Part shown: one piece after another, positions 32,003 through 40,148 of the stretch | Layout of the letters: each line of letters starts with the position of its first letter | Numbering within the stretch: the first letter of the stretch is position 1 | From: Clostridiaceae bacterium | GTDB taxonomy: Bacteria > Bacillota > Clostridia > Oscillospirales > Acutalibacteraceae | DNA length: 45,425 nt | Direction of reading: 5' to 3' | Assembly (NCBI GenBank): GCA_016292785.1 | Contig: JAEDFL010000011.1 | Coordinates: 1-45,425 of the forward strand | The notes under the pieces: model-generated | Seen by the model: the letters and a program-made list of their open reading frames with translations, nothing else | The model's database searches: none | What the model was told of the DNA's origin: nothing | Translations under genes and position numbers: made by a program

Positions 32003-34117
32003 TTACTGATCTTCCTTTTTCCTGCTTTTTCGTTCGGTTTTACGCTCAAAGCCACAGCCTTCACCGAGGCATACCGTCAGTCCGCCCTTGCGCTTGAACA
32101 GCGATTTTCCACATTCGGGACAGGTTTCGTCCGTCGGCTTGTCCCATGTCATAAAGTCGCAGTCAGGCCAGTTGGAACAGCCGTAAAAGGTGTAGCCCTT
32201 TTTCGACTTTTTCTCGATAACCTCGCCGCCGCATTTCGGACATTTTGCATTCGTCTTTGTGACGAGCGGCTTTGCGTTCTTACATTCGGGATATCCGGGG
32301 CAGGCAAGGAATTTGCCGTATCTGCCGACCTTGACAACCATCATCCTGCCGCATTTTTCGCACGGAATATCCGTCACGTCCTCGTCAAGCTGTATCTTGA
32401 CGTCCTTCATCTCCGCTTTTACCTTTTGGAGATTTTTATCAAATTCATCGTAAAACTCATGGAGCATTGCGATGTAGTCTTCCTTGCCCTCGCCGACCTC
32501 GTCAAGCTTTGTTTCCATACCTGCGGTGAACTTTGTGTTCACAATCTTTGAAAACTTTTCCTTTAGAAGCTTCGTAATAGCCTCTCCAAGCTCCGTCGGG
32601 TAGAGCTGTTTCTGCTGACGCTTGACATACTCACGCTTAACAATGGTTGTGATGATCGTGGCATAGGTGCTCGGACGTCCTATTCCGTTTTCCTCAAGCG
32701 CCTTGATGAGGGAGGCTTCGGTGTATCTCGCAGGCGGCTGGGTGAAGTGCTGATTGCCTTTCAGCTCCTTGAGCTTGAGCTTGTCGCCCGTATTGATTTC
32801 GGGAAGCTTGCCCTCGGCATCTTCCTCCTCGTCCGTGCTCTCCTCGTAGAGAACGGTGTAACCGTCAAATTTTACGCTGTAGCCTGCGGCTGTGAAACGG
32901 CAATAACCGTCAACACCCTCCGTGACCGCATCTATTTCCGCCTTTACCGTATTCTGAATACAGGTCGCCATAAGACTTGCAACAAAACGCTTCCAGATGA
33001 GGGTATAGAGCTTGTACTGATCCGAGGTCAGGCTCGCCCTTACCATATCGGGAGTGAGGGCGGGATTGGTCGGTCTGATAGCCTCGTGTCCGTCCTGAGC
33101 GTTGCTCCTCGATTTAAAGTAACGGGGCTTCTCCGGGAGATATTTCTCACCATAGGTTTGCAGAATAAAGCTGTTGGTCGCCGCCCTTGCCTCCTCGGAA
33201 ATTCTCAGGGAGTCGGTTCTCATATATGTTATAAGACCGGTCGTGCCGATTCCTGCGATATCAACGCCCTCGTAAAGCTCCTGAGCGGCTCTCATCGTGC
33301 GCTGAGCCTGGAAGCCCATTCTGCGCGAAGCCTCCTGCTGGAGTGTTGAGGTTATGAACGGCGGAGCCGGATTTTTCTTTCTTGTGCCTTTCTTGACCGA
33401 GGTTACGCTGTATTTCGCATTGTCAAGTCTTGCAAGATATGCGTCAGCCTGCTCCTTGCTTGTAATCTTGACCTTGCCTGTCTCGTCGCCGTAGAAGCTT
33501 GCGGAAAAGCTCTTGCGGTTCGGGGCGGTAAACTTTGCGTCAAGAGTCCAGTATTCTTCGGGAACAAAGGCTCTGATCTCGTTCTCACGGTCAACGATAA
33601 GTCTGACAGCAACGGACTGAACCCGTCCTGCGGAAAGACCTCGGCGGATCTTCTGGGAGATGAACGGGCTGAGCTTGTAACCCACAAGACGGTCGAGGAT
33701 TCTTCTCGCCTGCTGTGCGTTGACAAGATTCATATCAATGGAACGGGGTTGTTTCATTCCGTTTTCAATTCCCGTCTTTGTGATCTCGTTAAATGTAATT
33801 CTGTTCGTCTTGTCAATATCAAGACCGAGCAGGGTGGCAAGGTGCCAGGATATAGCCTCTCCCTCACGGTCAGGGTCGGTTGCGAGATAAACTTCGTCCG
33901 ACTCGGCAACCATTCCTTTGAGCTCCTTGACGAGCTTTTCTTTGCCCTTGATCACTGCGTATTTCGGGGCAAAATCGTTCTTTATATCGACGCTCAGCTT
34001 CGCCGCAGGGAGGTCACGGACATGACCCATGGAAGCGGTGACATTGTAGCCGTCGCCGAGATATTTTTTTACTGTCTTAACCTTTGTGGGTGACTCCACA
34101 ATTACCAGCTTGGACAT
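32003..34117 (-). CDS. topA: DNA topoisomerase I
   Basis: This type IA topoisomerase relaxes negative supercoils. The protein has 704 residues. The Toprim domain begins KLVIVESPTK and the catalytic tyrosine is in GLITYMRTDS. Three C4 zinc ribbons follow at the C-terminus (CEKCG, CPKCG and CPECG). The ATG at 34117 was chosen because it gives the family-typical SKLVIVESP start; a GTG two codons earlier is possible. It lies ten bases-plus after dprA in the same operon. Confidence 0.97.
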   Translation of the reverse strand: MSKLVIVESPTKVKTVKKYLGDGYNVTASMGHVRDLPAAKLSVDIKNDFAPKYAVIKGKEKLVKELKGMVAESDEVYLATDPDREGEAISWHLATLLGLDIDKTNRITFNEITKTGIENGMKQPRSIDMNLVNAQQARRILDRLVGYKLSPFISQKIRRGLSAGRVQSVAVRLIVDRENEIRAFVPEEYWTLDAKFTAPNRKSFSASFYGDETGKVKITSKEQADAYLARLDNAKYSVTSVKKGTRKKNPAPPFITSTLQQEASRRMGFQAQRTMRAAQELYEGVDIAGIGTTGLITYMRTDSLRISEEARAATNSFILQTYGEKYLPEKPRYFKSRSNAQDGHEAIRPTNPALTPDMVRASLTSDQYKLYTLIWKRFVASLMATCIQNTVKAEIDAVTEGVDGYCRFTAAGYSVKFDGYTVLYEESTDEEEDAEGKLPEINTGDKLKLKELKGNQHFTQPPARYTEASLIKALEENGIGRPSTYATIITTIVKREYVKRQQKQLYPTELGEAITKLLKEKFSKIVNTKFTAGMETKLDEVGEGKEDYIAMLHEFYDEFDKNLQKVKAEMKDVKIQLDEDVTDIPCEKCGRMMVVKVGRYGKFLACPGYPECKNAKPLVTKTNAKCPKCGGEVIEKKSKKGYTFYGCSNWPDCDFMTWDKPTDETCPECGKSLFKRKGGLTVCLGEGCGFERKTERKSRKKEDQ

Positions 34118-34133
34118 AAACACATCATCCTAC

Positions 34134-35303
34134 TTATTGATTTATTCTGTAATTCTTGCCTGCAAGCGGCTCAATAATTCCGAGAAGCTCCAGCTCCGTC
34201 ATTGCGGAGAGAAAGTCGGTGGTGCTGAGCTTTGTTTTGAGGATAAGCTCCTCCGCCTGCATTGTATCTGTTGTAAAAGCGTCGCAGATGAGCTTCGCTT
34301 TATCGCTTATGTTCTGTGAAACGGTCGGCTTGACGAAAGGCTTTTTCTCCTCCGAAGCCTTTGGCTTAGCCGAAGAAGTCTGCATCGTCAGCTTAGTTTC
34401 AATTTTGTTGATATCGAGAAGATCGGGAAATCTCTCGGCATATTCCTCAAGAACGTCCATCGCATTGAACACGGGCTTTGCGCCGTCACGCAGAAGCTTG
34501 TTTGTACCCATATTCATACTTGACGTTATATCTCCCGGCACGGCAAAGATATCTCTGCCCTGTTCGATAGCATGACCGACCGTTCTGAGCGATCCGCTCT
34601 TTTCGTTCGCTTCAATGACGATCGTTCCGTAGGAAAGACCGGATATTATTCGGTTTCTGAACGGGAAGTTCCATCCGGAGGCAGAGGTGAGGGGAGGATA
34701 TTCTGTGACCAGCGCACCGTGACCTGCGATCTCACGCCGCAGAGGTTCGTTTTCGGGCAGGTAGTTCGTTCCGAAGCCGCAGCCGAGCACGGCGACGGTG
34801 TTTGCGCCTGCGTCAAGCGCACCGTTGTGAGCCGCACTGTCAATTCCCTTTGCCGCTCCGCTGACGATAACCGCACCCGATCTGCTCAGCGAAGCCGAAA
34901 GAGACCGTGCAATTCTTGCGCCGATATCGCTTGCCTCTCTTGCACCGACAACGGCTATTGAAATCTTGTTTTTCAAACAGTCTAAATCTCCCCGGACATA
35001 AAGCACCAAGGGCAAATTAGGCAGTTTGAAAAGCATAGACGGATAGTCTGCGTCATCGGGAGTGATAATCTTTATCCTGTATCTCTGACAGTCGGAAACA
35101 ATTTTCTTCGCCGCATCAAGCGTTGTTGACTTGAGCTTATTGATCTGTCCGGGAGTAAATATTCCCGAAAGTCTCCACTCATATTCGCCTGCGAAGTACA
35201 GACTTTCGGCATTGCCGAAATACGAGACGATCTCATCACTTTTCACGCTTGAAGAAATTCCGAGGGCGTTTTGCGCCCAAACCCAATAAAGCTTGTCTTT
35301 CAT
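34134..35303 (-). CDS. dprA: DNA-processing protein DprA
   Basis: DprA/Smf loads RecA on single-stranded DNA during natural transformation. It has 389 residues. A SAM-like N-terminal domain is followed by the Rossmann-type core with SGAAKGIDSAAHNGAL, GCGFGTNYLPEN and FPFRNRIISGLS, and a C-terminal winged-helix domain (about 325-389). The first codons overlap the stop of the RNA methyltransferase gene (ATGA). No other competence gene is in the window, so competence itself cannot be inferred. Confidence 0.93.
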   Translation of the reverse strand: MKDKLYWVWAQNALGISSSVKSDEIVSYFGNAESLYFAGEYEWRLSGIFTPGQINKLKSTTLDAAKKIVSDCQRYRIKIITPDDADYPSMLFKLPNLPLVLYVRGDLDCLKNKISIAVVGAREASDIGARIARSLSASLSRSGAVIVSGAAKGIDSAAHNGALDAGANTVAVLGCGFGTNYLPENEPLRREIAGHGALVTEYPPLTSASGWNFPFRNRIISGLSYGTIVIEANEKSGSLRTVGHAIEQGRDIFAVPGDITSSMNMGTNKLLRDGAKPVFNAMDVLEEYAERFPDLLDINKIETKLTMQTSSAKPKASEEKKPFVKPTVSQNISDKAKLICDAFTTDTMQAEELILKTKLSTTDFLSAMTELELLGIIEPLAGKNYRINQ

Positions 35304-36088
35304 TTACGCACCATTTCCCAGCTCAGAATTGCCGCCGCAGTAGCCGCATTGAGGGATTCCGCTCTGCCGCCCATCGGTATAGTCACCCTCATTCGGCAGG
35401 CGTTCATAACTTCTTGTGAAACTCCGTTGCCCTCGTTGCCGACAACGCAGACAATACCGCCGCTCATATCGACATCGGTGATTCTGACGCTGTTTTTGTC
35501 GGGGGTTGAGGCGAGGGTAAGCATAGCCTTGCCGTTCGCTTCGTCTATGACTTCGGCGGCTCGGTCACGGACGATGATGTTCAGCCTGAGAGCCGAGCCC
35601 ATTGAAGCTCGGAGTGCCTTGGGATTGTAGATATCGCATCCGCCGCAGATTATCAGACCGTCAATTCCGAGAGCCTCCGCAGTTCGGCTGACAGCGCCGA
35701 GATTGGAGGGATCCTGAACGTTTTCAAGCAGGAGATATTTTCCGTCGGCTCTCAGCTCGTTCACTCCGTCGGAAATATCTTTAACCCTGCAAACGCAGAA
35801 AATTCCCTGTGTATTCTGAGTGTCGGAAAGCTTTGCGGCAACCTCGTCGGAGATTTCGTATATCTCCTCGGAGACGGAAATTATCCTGTCGCAGTATCCG
35901 CTGTATTTTTTCCTTGCGGAACGGCTGAGAAAGGCACGGAAGATTTTGATTCCGTTTTCGGCGGCGTCGGAGCAGAGCCTCGCACCCTCAAGAAAGAACA
36001 GTCCGCTCTCACGTCGGGCTTTTGAGCTGTCACGGACAGAAACTGCGGCTCGGATTTTTTCATTTGATTTTGAAGCGAGAAAATCCAT
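35300..36088 (-). CDS. SpoU/TrmH-family RNA 2'-O-methyltransferase
   Basis: This protein of 262 residues probably methylates a ribose in rRNA or tRNA, as RlmB and TrmH do. An N-terminal substrate-binding domain (about 1-90) precedes the knotted SPOUT domain with NVQDPSNLGAVSRTAEALG, VGNEGNGVS and IPMGGRAESLNAATAAAI, motifs 1-3. The start at 36088 was chosen over one at 36136 because AGGGG precedes it and family N-termini begin there. It is first in the long dprA-topA-trmFO-rnc-smc operon. The target base is unknown. Confidence 0.9.
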   Translation of the reverse strand: MDFLASKSNEKIRAAVSVRDSSKARRESGLFFLEGARLCSDAAENGIKIFRAFLSRSARKKYSGYCDRIISVSEEIYEISDEVAAKLSDTQNTQGIFCVCRVKDISDGVNELRADGKYLLLENVQDPSNLGAVSRTAEALGIDGLIICGGCDIYNPKALRASMGSALRLNIIVRDRAAEVIDEANGKAMLTLASTPDKNSVRITDVDMSGGIVCVVGNEGNGVSQEVMNACRMRVTIPMGGRAESLNAATAAAILSWEMVRK

Positions 36089-36160
36089 ACTCAAAGCCCC
36101 TTTCTTCGGCAAAATACACGAAAATTCTCTCGGCAAACAGGTGCCGTAAAAAAGACAAAT

Positions 36161-36189
36161 TCACGCCCCCTTAATGAAAAGGGGCGTGA
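36161..36189 (-). terminator. Terminator after rplT
   Basis: TCACGCCCC (36161-36169) and GGGGCGTGA (36181-36189) pair around a short loop. The T tract on the minus strand is weak (AATTTGTC), so partial readthrough into the following operon is possible. Confidence 0.7.
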
Positions 36190-36196
36190 TATTTAC

Positions 36197-36553
36197 TTAT
36201 TTAAGAGCTGCTTTAGCCTTTTCTGTGAGGGCTGTGAATGCAGCGGGATCGGCGATTGCGATCTCTGAAAGCATCTTTCTGTTGAGCGTGATGCCTGCCT
36301 TGTTAAGACCGTTCATAAATGTTGAATAGTTCATTCCGTTGAGCTTGCAGGCTGCGGAAATTCTTGTGATCCAAAGGCGGCGGAAGTCTCTCTTCTTCTG
36401 CTTACGTCCTACATAAGCATACTGACCGGACTTCATAACTGCCTGCTTAGCTGTTTTGAAAAGACTTGACTTTGAACCGTAGTAGCCCTTAGCCATCTTC
36501 ATTACTTTATTTCTTCTCTTACGAGACATGGTAGCGCCTTTAATACGAGCCAT
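36197..36553 (-). CDS. rplT: Ribosomal protein L20
   Basis: L20 binds 23S rRNA early in assembly of the large subunit and, in many bacteria, represses its own operon through the leader mRNA. The 118-residue basic protein is full length and shows the conserved RRNKVMKMAKGYYG and RRLWITRISAA segments. It has a GGAGG site before its ATG. It is third in infC-rpmI-rplT, and its own leader is at 37329-37482. Confidence 0.98.
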   Translation of the reverse strand: MARIKGATMSRKRRNKVMKMAKGYYGSKSSLFKTAKQAVMKSGQYAYVGRKQKKRDFRRLWITRISAACKLNGMNYSTFMNGLNKAGITLNRKMLSEIAIADPAAFTALTEKAKAALK

Positions 36554-36591
36554 GGTAAGTTACCTCCAATAATAAATTTAAACAATCTGAA

Positions 36592-36789
36592 TTATTTGTA
36601 CGGGATCAAACGCTTGATCTGCTTAACGTTTGTTGTGTCAGCAACAACTGTCTGGCGGAGACCTCTCTTACGCTTGGTCGTCTTCTTGTTGAGGATGTGA
36701 GACTTGTTAGCGTGTCCGCGGATCGGCTTACCGTTCTTTGACATCTTAAAGCGCTTCTTTGCACCGCTGTGAGTTTTAATTTTAGGCAT
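36592..36789 (-). CDS. rpmI: Ribosomal protein L35
   Basis: L35 is a small basic protein of the large ribosomal subunit. It is 65 residues, the usual length, beginning MPKIKTHSGAKKRFK. AAGGAGG precedes the ATG. It lies between infC and rplT, in the order conserved across bacteria. Confidence 0.98.
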   Translation of the reverse strand: MPKIKTHSGAKKRFKMSKNGKPIRGHANKSHILNKKTTKRKRGLRQTVVADTTNVKQIKRLIPYK

Positions 36790-36809
36790 GGTTTTTTCCT
36801 CCTTATGAA

Positions 36810-37328
36810 TTACTTGGATGATTTGGCTGCGATAAACATCAGCATGGAACGTCCCTCAAGCTTTGCCGGTTTTTCAACGTTGCCGTATTCCTTGACGGCG
36901 TCGGCAAATTTGCTCATGGTGACAAGACCGTTCTCAGGATGAGCCATTTCACGTCCTCTGAAGCGGATCGAAACCTTTACACGGTTTCCGCTCTTGAGAA
37001 ACTTAACGGCCTGGTTGACCTTAGTCTCGAAATCGTGAGTGTCGATGTTCAGAGAAAGACGAACCTCTTTGATCTCGATAACTCTCTGGTTCTTTTTCGC
37101 TTCTTTTTCACGCTTCGCCTGTTCAAAGCGATATTTGCCGTAGTCCATAATCTTACATACGGGCGGCTTCGCCTGCGGAGCGATCTTTACAAGGTCTGTG
37201 TTCTTTTCGTCTGCCAGACGCATAGCCTCTGCAATCGGCATAACGCCGAGCTGGGTACCGTCCGAATCAATCACTCTGACTTCTTTGTCTCGGATCTCCT
37301 CGTTGATCTGAGTTTCTTTCGTACCGAT
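36810..37328 (-). CDS. infC: Translation initiation factor IF-3, ATC start
   Basis: IF-3 keeps ribosomal subunits apart and checks the start codon. It shows the conserved INEEIR N-terminus, DYGKYRFEQ and the C-terminal RFRGREMAH domain. GGAGG (37342-37338) lies nine bases before ATC (37328-37326), and no ATG, GTG or TTG has a suitable spacing; a TTG at 37334 is three bases from the site. infC commonly starts with a rare codon such as ATT because IF-3 discriminates against it, giving self-regulation. Here the rare start is inferred to be ATC, which makes the protein 172 residues. Confidence 0.93.
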   Translation of the reverse strand: MGTKETQINEEIRDKEVRVIDSDGTQLGVMPIAEAMRLADEKNTDLVKIAPQAKPPVCKIMDYGKYRFEQAKREKEAKKNQRVIEIKEVRLSLNIDTHDFETKVNQAVKFLKSGNRVKVSIRFRGREMAHPENGLVTMSKFADAVKEYGNVEKPAKLEGRSMLMFIAAKSSK

Positions 37329-37482
37329 GTTCAAGCACCTCCAAATGCTCAATAATAAAAATCAAAGCACGGATGGGAACGAACCTATCCGTGCGCATAA
37401 TCATACCAAGAAAAACTTGAGATTTATTGACCGCACGGACGAAACCGTTAAGGTGGGAACGAACCATTCCACTTTGTTGTGT
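37329..37482 (-). promoter_or_regulatory. L20-type leader of the infC operon
   Basis: The 5' leader of infC on the minus strand contains two hairpins with the same apical loop. One is 37450-37475 (AAAGTGG/CCACCTT) and the other 37367-37394 (GCACGGAT/ATCCGTGC). Both show GGTTCGTTCCCA at the top. A repeated loop fits the binding of L20 to two similar sites, as in L20-controlled leaders. The call rests on position and this symmetry; no covariance model was run. Confidence 0.7.
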
Positions 37483-37486
37483 GAGT

Positions 37487-37515
37487 ATTCTATCACCTTG
37501 TCTGCAAATTGTCAA
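37487..37515 (-). promoter_or_regulatory. Promoter of infC-rpmI-rplT
   Basis: TTGACA (37515-37510), a 17-base spacer and TAGAAT (37492-37487) on the minus strand. Confidence 0.88.
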
Positions 37516-37578
37516 GAGCTTTTGCAGAAAATTTTTTCAAATAAAAATATTAGCATTTTGTAAATTTTCCGTTTCACG

Positions 37579-37607
37579 TTGAAATTTTTTTTTTTTCGTG
37601 TTATTAT
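37579..37607 (+). promoter_or_regulatory. Promoter with a 12-T tract in the spacer
   Basis: TTGAAA (37579-37584), a 17-base spacer and TATTAT (37602-37607). The first 12 spacer bases are all T (37585-37596). Confidence 0.72.
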
Positions 37608-37642
37608 TGTTATTATTACATTACAAGTTAGGAGGAATCCCC

Positions 37643-39229
37643 TTGGCAGAAGATAAAGAGAAATCCTTGACGGACGAAACCCTGCCGCAGGAACCGGAGG
37701 AAAAGTCCGACGGCTGGGATTGGGACGCCGCAGTTCCGCAGACGGATACGACCAACATCACCTTTGACGATCTGCAGGAAACGGAGCTTAAAATCGAAAC
37801 CGAGCCTGCCGAAAAAGAAGATGAGGAAAAAACAGAGGAGGAAGCGCAGAACCCCGATGACGACGGACTTTGCATTGTCTGCGGAAAGCGCAGAGGCAAC
37901 AGTCCGAGCGACCTTTACTGCAACGAGTGCCGTGCAAAATTTCTTAGGACAAACTACGGAATCGGTCACATAATCCTCGCTTTTGTTATGGTGATCGTTG
38001 CCGCTCTCGGATATTTTGTCTGCACCTCTACCGTGACGGTTTCCGGCAAGCTTTTCAAGGCGGAACAGTGCATTTCCGAAAAGCGTTATAACGACGCTCT
38101 CAACCTTTGCAGTGATGTTCTTGAGGCTACCGATAAGCTCAACAGCGGAGTCAACTCCGTTATCAAGGGCATTAACGAGAATATAAGAAGTCTCGACTGG
38201 TTTACGGAGGGTTCAAAATCGGCTCAGATCATCCTTGAAACCTACGCACAGACAATGACGATCAATTATCAGGATCGTTCGACCTTTACTTCGGCGGTTG
38301 ACAAGTTTGTCGAGGACGGTCAGTTTGAGCTTTCGCAAAACTCAAGGATCAAAGAGCTTTATGACCTTTCCAAAAGCTTTGACACCCTTGAAGAAACTCT
38401 TGTTACCAAGCTTAACAACTATATTTCCGAGAAAGAGGACGGAAGCTACGACGTAAAGTACGACGAAGCAATCAAGTACCTTGATTCGGTTAAAACCGAG
38501 TCGGATGTTCAGAAAAGCCTTGTTGATTATTACAGGTTTATGATGGCGTACTATGCCGAAAAGGACGCCGATGTGATACTCGGATTCCTTGGCGACGCAT
38601 ACGAGGCTTCGGGCGAATACAAGTACCTTTACTCCGAGGTTTATCTTGCGATGGCATGGGAGAACAAGGCGTACGACACCGTACTGAACGTTGCCGATGA
38701 AGCTATCAAGTTCAACAAGAACGACGCTTCGGCTTATTATTACACAGTCAGGGTATATATCGAGAAGGGCGATCTTGACACGGCTGACAAGATGTGCGAG
38801 GAGCTTCGTGAAGCAAACCCCGACGGACTTGATTATTACAGCACAAAGGCAGAGCTTCTGCGCCGACGCAACAAGCTTGAGGATGCGATTGAGATCTGCC
38901 GCAAGGGTATTGTCGCAGGCTCGGATGCGGAGATCTACCGTCAGCAGGCTATTGCGTATCTCCTGCTCAGCGACAAGGAAAATGCTCTTGAAGCGATAAC
39001 TCAGTCCTATGAGATCGCAATGCAGAATAACAGCAACGGTATTTCGCTTGAGGAGCTTAACACGGTTGCCCTCATCTGCTTCATCTGCGGCGACACGGAC
39101 ACCTATGACGAGGTTGTCGCAATGTTTGAGCAGTACGGAGAGTCGCTTAATGAAAAAACTCAGAAGTGCATCAAGGGCGACATCACCTTTGAAGATATCT
39201 TTATGAAAGGATCGGGTGAGATTTCATGA
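37643..39229 (+). CDS. Zinc-ribbon TPR membrane protein
   Basis: This is a 528-residue protein of unknown function. An acidic, Glu-rich N-terminal region (about 1-72) is followed by a small zinc ribbon (CIVC...CNEC, about 76-95), one membrane helix (about 106-126) and a long helical region. The latter contains tetratricopeptide-like repeats (AMAWENKAYDTVLNVADEAIKF, AYYYTVRVYIEKGDLDTADKM and others). The start is TTG at 37643, with AGGAGG seven bases before it; the longer frame has no such site. It shares a four-base overlap with the next membrane gene. Confidence 0.85.
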   Translation: MAEDKEKSLTDETLPQEPEEKSDGWDWDAAVPQTDTTNITFDDLQETELKIETEPAEKEDEEKTEEEAQNPDDDGLCIVCGKRRGNSPSDLYCNECRAKFLRTNYGIGHIILAFVMVIVAALGYFVCTSTVTVSGKLFKAEQCISEKRYNDALNLCSDVLEATDKLNSGVNSVIKGINENIRSLDWFTEGSKSAQIILETYAQTMTINYQDRSTFTSAVDKFVEDGQFELSQNSRIKELYDLSKSFDTLEETLVTKLNNYISEKEDGSYDVKYDEAIKYLDSVKTESDVQKSLVDYYRFMMAYYAEKDADVILGFLGDAYEASGEYKYLYSEVYLAMAWENKAYDTVLNVADEAIKFNKNDASAYYYTVRVYIEKGDLDTADKMCEELREANPDGLDYYSTKAELLRRRNKLEDAIEICRKGIVAGSDAEIYRQQAIAYLLLSDKENALEAITQSYEIAMQNNSNGISLEELNTVALICFICGDTDTYDEVVAMFEQYGESLNEKTQKCIKGDITFEDIFMKGSGEIS

Positions 39230-39762
39230 CAGTGATTTATGTAATTTCAAAATATATTACCGTTATCGGTTCGATCCTCAAGGGCTTTTGGGAGCATCTT
39301 TTCTGCCGTATTCTCGGCGTTCCCGTCTCCGATGCCCGTTATCTTCAGGCGACCGAGCTTTGCGGTCACGTTGAGCACGACTTTACAAAGACAAAGGCTG
39401 TGACCTTCTTCCTGAACTATCTTCCGGGTATGATGAACCGTATGTTCGGATACGGAATGATAATCGGCGGCTACCTCGGACTTTTCTATATCAAAGCTCC
39501 GACAAGCACGATCGCATTCTGGTTCTATGTTGCGTTTTACTATCTCGGAGTATCCCTGCTTTGCAACAATGCGCCGCTTTATGAGGATGCGCTGAACAAC
39601 TGGGATCTGCTCTACGGCAAGGGACAGAAAACCAATATATTTGCGAAGATCTTCGGATTTATTCCGTCCGTATATTTCATTGTATCGGCTTGGCTTGAGA
39701 AAAACGCACTCAGCCTTGTTTTCTGGATCGCCGCAACAGCAGTCGGTATATTTGTTCTTTAA
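39226..39762 (+). CDS. Small membrane protein, unknown function
   Basis: This is a 178-residue integral membrane protein. It has hydrophobic segments at about 72-88, 96-113 and 147-177, and a conserved-looking N-terminal stretch (ELCGHVEHDFTKTKAVTFFLNYLPG). I do not recognise the family. Its ATG overlaps the stop of the zinc-ribbon TPR gene (ATGA), so the two are translationally coupled and likely act together. A terminator follows. Confidence 0.78.
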   Translation: MTVIYVISKYITVIGSILKGFWEHLFCRILGVPVSDARYLQATELCGHVEHDFTKTKAVTFFLNYLPGMMNRMFGYGMIIGGYLGLFYIKAPTSTIAFWFYVAFYYLGVSLLCNNAPLYEDALNNWDLLYGKGQKTNIFAKIFGFIPSVYFIVSAWLEKNALSLVFWIAATAVGIFVL

Positions 39763-39780
39763 TAAAAGTAAATAGTATTG

Positions 39781-39818
39781 AAGCCGTATTCCTCCCCGTG
39801 AGTGAATACGGCTTTTTT
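39781..39818 (+). terminator. Terminator of the TPR/membrane pair
   Basis: AAGCCGTATTC (39781-39791) pairs with GAATACGGCTT (39804-39814). A T run follows to 39818. Confidence 0.9.
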
Positions 39819-40105
39819 CTGTTTGTTGATTTTTGAACGATGAGATTATGGCGGAATTTAGACAGTATCGTGTTAAATTTTGATGAAACATTTTGGCTCC
39901 CTTGTGTAAAGGGAGCTGTCAGCGAAGCTGACTGAGGGATTGTCAAAAAATTTATGTCTGCTCTAAAACTTTTTAGTCTGCTCTTATCCCCTCCGTCACG
40001 TCGTTCCTCCGTGCCACCTCCCCTTGCAACAAGGGGAGGCTGAAATGGTTTCTGCAAACTTTTAATTTTAATCGTCTAAAGTCTAACATCTAAAATCTAA
40101 AATCT
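39819..40105. other. Gene-free stretch between the membrane pair and hydA
   Basis: This interval holds a short AT-rich part, the MITE-like element (39895-40040), and a heptamer tandem repeat (40076-40110). No gene is supported; the frames that cross it are shadows of the hairpins. Confidence 0.7.
39895..40040. mobile_element. MITE-like element
   Basis: This is a 146-base non-coding element with imperfect terminal inverted repeats. The left end GGCTCCCTTG...AAGGGAGCTG..CAG...GAGGGA resembles the reverse of the right end GCCTCCCCTTG...AAGGGGAGGTG..CA...GAGGGG. Each end folds on itself: 39895-39916, and a hairpin formed by CTCCCCTT and AAGGGGAG at the right. A GTCAGC/GCTGAC hairpin is at 39918-39932. 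Such GGGAG-rich elements are, from memory, common in Ruminococcaceae genomes. No transposase or clear target duplication was seen. Confidence 0.65.
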
Positions 40106-40110
40106 AAAAC
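40076..40110. repeat. Tandem heptamer repeat, five copies
   Basis: Five adjacent 7-base units: CTAAAGT, CTAACAT, CTAAAAT, CTAAAAT and CTAAAAC. It sits between the MITE-like element and the hydA terminator. No function is known. Confidence 0.85.
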
Positions 40111-40144
40111 GGCAGAGGTGATCGCTCATCTCTGCCGTTTTTTT
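40106..40144. terminator. Terminator of the hydrogenase operon
   Basis: AAAACGGCAGAG (40106-40117) pairs with CTCTGCCGTTTT (40130-40141). It lies just after the hydA stop on the minus strand, and Ts also follow rightward. The minus-strand T tract is short because of the heptamer repeat (TTTTAGATTTTAG). Confidence 0.82.
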
Positions 40145-40148
40145 AAAA

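Noticed and set aside
39710..40057. A 115-codon minus-strand open frame in the MITE-like region
   Set aside because: It crosses the terminator, the element and the end of the membrane gene; no ribosome-binding site.
40076..40110. The heptamer array as a CRISPR array
   Set aside because: The units are 7 bases, directly adjacent, with no spacers and no cas genes.
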